Source of the DNA: Pelotomaculum sp. UBA3103
GTDB taxonomy: Bacteria; Bacillota; Desulfotomaculia; Desulfotomaculales; Pelotomaculaceae
Length of the DNA stretch: 6,736 bases
Direction of reading: 5' to 3'
Assembly (NCBI GenBank): GCA_002365855.1
Contig: DFAP01000039.1
Location: forward strand, 1 to 6,736
Made by a program: the position numbers and the translations under genes. The notes beneath the pieces are model-generated. The model made no database searches. It had not been told where the DNA came from and saw only the letters and a list, made by a program, of their open reading frames with translations. Shown piece by piece: positions 5,643 through 6,736 of the stretch (its first letter is position 1; each line of letters begins with the position of its first letter).

Positions 5643-6008
5643 ATGAGTGACAAAATAAAATTATCTAAACAATCACTAGATGAAATAGGGAATGAATGGA
5701 TTGTTAAGTGTTGGTTTAGAGACAGGACTATCAGTTATAAGGATTTTGACATGAAAGAGGGAGACAGAAAATTATGTGTAGGTATTAACGATGACTTTAT
5801 TACTATATTTGGCGAGCCATATAATGAAAGGGGTACCTTTGAAGGAAATATAGAAGAAATAGTCATTGATTATAATGATTTTAATAATTTTACCCAGTTT
5901 AGTAAAGAAAATATATGTGATGAAATCAGTGAAATACTGCAGTGTTATTTTACAGCAGCCCAGATAAAAGAGATTCTAAATATGGCTGATTGTTACTCGC
6001 TATTATAG
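5643..6008 (+). CDS. Hypothetical acidic protein, 121 residues
   Basis: I do not recognise the family. The ATG at 5643 follows GGGGAGG (5627-5633) by 9 bases; an upstream in-frame ATG at 5592 lacks a ribosome site and sits on the predicted promoter. The protein has no signal peptide or membrane segment and is probably cytoplasmic. It is acidic, with a strand-rich middle (KLCVGINDDFITIFGEPY at 43-60, then EEIVIDYND at 71-79) and a helical C-terminus (91-115). Five cysteines (23, 45, 92, 101, 117) form no metal-binding pattern. Codon use is strongly A/T-biased (AAA, ATA, GAT, AAT) compared with acs or the omega-amidase, suggesting an acquired gene. Size and acidity recall small immunity-type proteins, but no partner toxin is nearby, so that is speculation. 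Confidence 0.75.
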   Translation: MSDKIKLSKQSLDEIGNEWIVKCWFRDRTISYKDFDMKEGDRKLCVGINDDFITIFGEPYNERGTFEGNIEEIVIDYNDFNNFTQFSKENICDEISEILQCYFTAAQIKEILNMADCYSLL

Positions 6009-6029
6009 TTTTGCAAGACTTACAAACAA

Positions 6030-6058
6030 TTGCACTTGAGATATGGATTATTGATTAT
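6030..6058 (+). promoter_or_regulatory. Possible weak promoter for the 77-residue gene
   Basis: TTGCAC (6030-6035) is followed after 17 bases by GATTAT (6053-6058), a four-of-six -10. A better-looking TATAAG at 6056-6061 has a spacer of 20 bases. Cotranscription with the gene ending at 6008 is also possible, since no terminator lies between them. Confidence 0.25.
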
Positions 6059-6085
6059 AAGAATTAATTGGGGTGAAAAATATTC

Positions 6086-6319
6086 ATGGATAGTCAATTT
6101 AGCTGCCCTCAGTGCAGCTCAACTAAAGTAAAAAAAATGAACAAATCCACGGTTATTACTGTACTATTGATATGTGCCGCTTTGTTTCTGTGGCTGGGTA
6201 AATATTATGCTATCCTGTGGCTGGGCTCGTTCGCTTTCGTAGTATTTGCATTCTTCAGCCTGTTTAATAAAGGTATGCTTAACTGCGAAGACTGTAATCA
6301 CACCTGGAAGATAACATAA
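6086..6319 (+). CDS. Small membrane protein with split CxxC zinc-ribbon (LITAF-like layout)
   Basis: A 77-residue protein starting at ATG 6086, 9 bases after GGGGTGA (6070-6076). Near the N-terminus it has CPQC (Cys7, Cys10), and near the C-terminus CEDCNH (Cys67, Cys70, His72). Between them are two hydrophobic segments, about 22-38 and 41-59, separated by a short GKYYA turn. Both ends should therefore lie on the same side of the membrane, where the two CxxC pairs can join into one zinc ribbon. This layout resembles LITAF-type domains, in which a zinc site is split by a membrane-inserted helix. No sequence homology to LITAF is claimed. The flanking SSTKVKK is typical of zinc-ribbon knuckles. 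Function unknown. The gene is followed by a strong terminator. Confidence 0.8.
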   Translation: MDSQFSCPQCSSTKVKKMNKSTVITVLLICAALFLWLGKYYAILWLGSFAFVVFAFFSLFNKGMLNCEDCNHTWKIT

Positions 6320-6389
6320 CCTCGTATCAATACTATTAAATTACTTTATATTGTCACGCATTTCCAAAATAGTTTAAATAGGGTGTTGT

Positions 6390-6424
6390 ATGAAAGTTCG
6401 AATGGAGCTTTCATTTATTTTTTT
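6390..6424 (+). terminator. Terminator after the 77-residue gene
   Basis: ATGAAAGTTC (6390-6399) pairs with GAGCTTTCAT (6405-6414) over 10 bp with one G-U and a 5-base loop. It is followed by TTATTTTTTT. The U-tract exists only in the plus-strand direction, so it serves the upstream plus-strand genes and not the convergent minus-strand gene. Confidence 0.85.
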
Positions 6425-6470
6425 GTCAATCAGCACATAATAATAAACATCTATGAGCAAATTCAAAAAT

Positions 6471-6689
6471 TTATTTATATTTCTTCAGCCATTCAAGGCT
6501 AAATGGGTTGAATTTTGGTACTTCTAAATCAGATTCTAAGTAATAAAGAAGCCTGTTACAGGATTTACAAAAATATATATCCTGTTTTTCCATAGATATG
6601 CTGTCTACCTCTTCTCCACATGTGCATTTACATACCTTTTTAACAGGTTCCTTTTTCTTGCCTTTTAATTTTCCAATCAAACTTAACAT
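6471..6689 (-). CDS. Small zinc-ribbon protein, 72 residues, hypothetical
   Basis: The minus-strand ATG at 6689 has GGGGGA about 5 bases upstream. The product begins with a strongly basic stretch (KLKGKKKEPVKK, 7-18). A cysteine cluster CKCTC (Cys20, 22, 24) and a second pair CKSC (Cys41, Cys44) follow, an arrangement able to bind one zinc ion as a ribbon. The C-terminus (51-72) has charged and aromatic residues ending in LEWLKKYK. No signal peptide or membrane helix is seen, so it is likely cytoplasmic; the basic tail may contact nucleic acid or membrane surface. I know no family for it. It converges on the 77-residue zinc-ribbon membrane gene, and its A/T-rich codon use matches that neighbour. 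Any promoter lies at the window edge and cannot be judged. Confidence 0.7.
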   Translation of the reverse strand: MLSLIGKLKGKKKEPVKKVCKCTCGEEVDSISMEKQDIYFCKSCNRLLYYLESDLEVPKFNPFSLEWLKKYK

Positions 6690-6736
6690 GGTTTTCCCCC
6701 TGCCCTGAATAGTTTAATTACACGCAAATTTTTACT

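Noticed and set aside
1..6736. CRISPR array, insertion sequence ends, attachment site duplication of the tRNA 3' end
   Set aside because: No regularly spaced repeats, no transposase or terminal inverted repeats, and no second copy of the tRNA-Leu 3' end was seen in the window.

Overview
The window looks like a chromosomal stretch from a low-to-moderate G+C Firmicute, most likely an anaerobic Peptococcaceae-type clostridium (Desulfotomaculum/Pelotomaculum-like). This is inferred from GGAGG-type ribosome sites, sigma-A-like promoters, use of GTG and TTG starts, and the gene content; it is not proven by any single marker.

Layout. At 1-2127 (+) an extended -10 promoter precedes a full-length AMP-forming acetyl-CoA synthetase. 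At 2223-3050 (+) is an omega-amidase of the nitrilase superfamily (Nit2-like). Both are complete, with all expected active-site motifs. A perfect 10-bp inverted repeat at 3073-3102 separates the omega-amidase from a convergent gene on the minus strand. That gene (3106-3327) escapes ordinary ORF calling because an in-frame TGA lies in the middle. It encodes a 73-residue stand-alone NifU C-terminal-like (Nfu) protein in which the second Cys of the CxxC iron-sulfur motif is replaced by the TGA, giving C-G-G-U-P. A stem-loop of the right size and position for a bacterial SECIS follows the TGA. I read it as a selenoprotein, and it is the most interesting item here.

Next is a tRNA-Leu(CAA) (3573-3659) with its own promoter and terminator. 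A stump of a PAS-domain sensor gene follows (3883-4149), probably a pseudogene. On the minus strand lie a possible 27-residue membrane peptide (4196-4279) and a MoeA-like molybdopterin molybdotransferase (4347-5324). This MoeA is about 80 residues short because the segment carrying MoeA domain II is missing.

The last 1.4 kb (5325-6736) is visibly more A+T-rich and accessory in character. It holds a 121-residue protein of unknown family, a 77-residue protein with two CxxC pairs flanking a membrane hairpin (LITAF-like layout), a strong terminator, and a convergent 72-residue zinc-ribbon protein.

Functional links are loose. Acetate activation and omega-amide hydrolysis are housekeeping metabolism. 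The Sec-containing Nfu and the MoeA are both cofactor-assembly proteins, and they would fit an anaerobe relying on Fe-S enzymes and on Mo/W-selenoenzymes such as formate dehydrogenases. That connection is inference; no such enzyme is encoded in the window.
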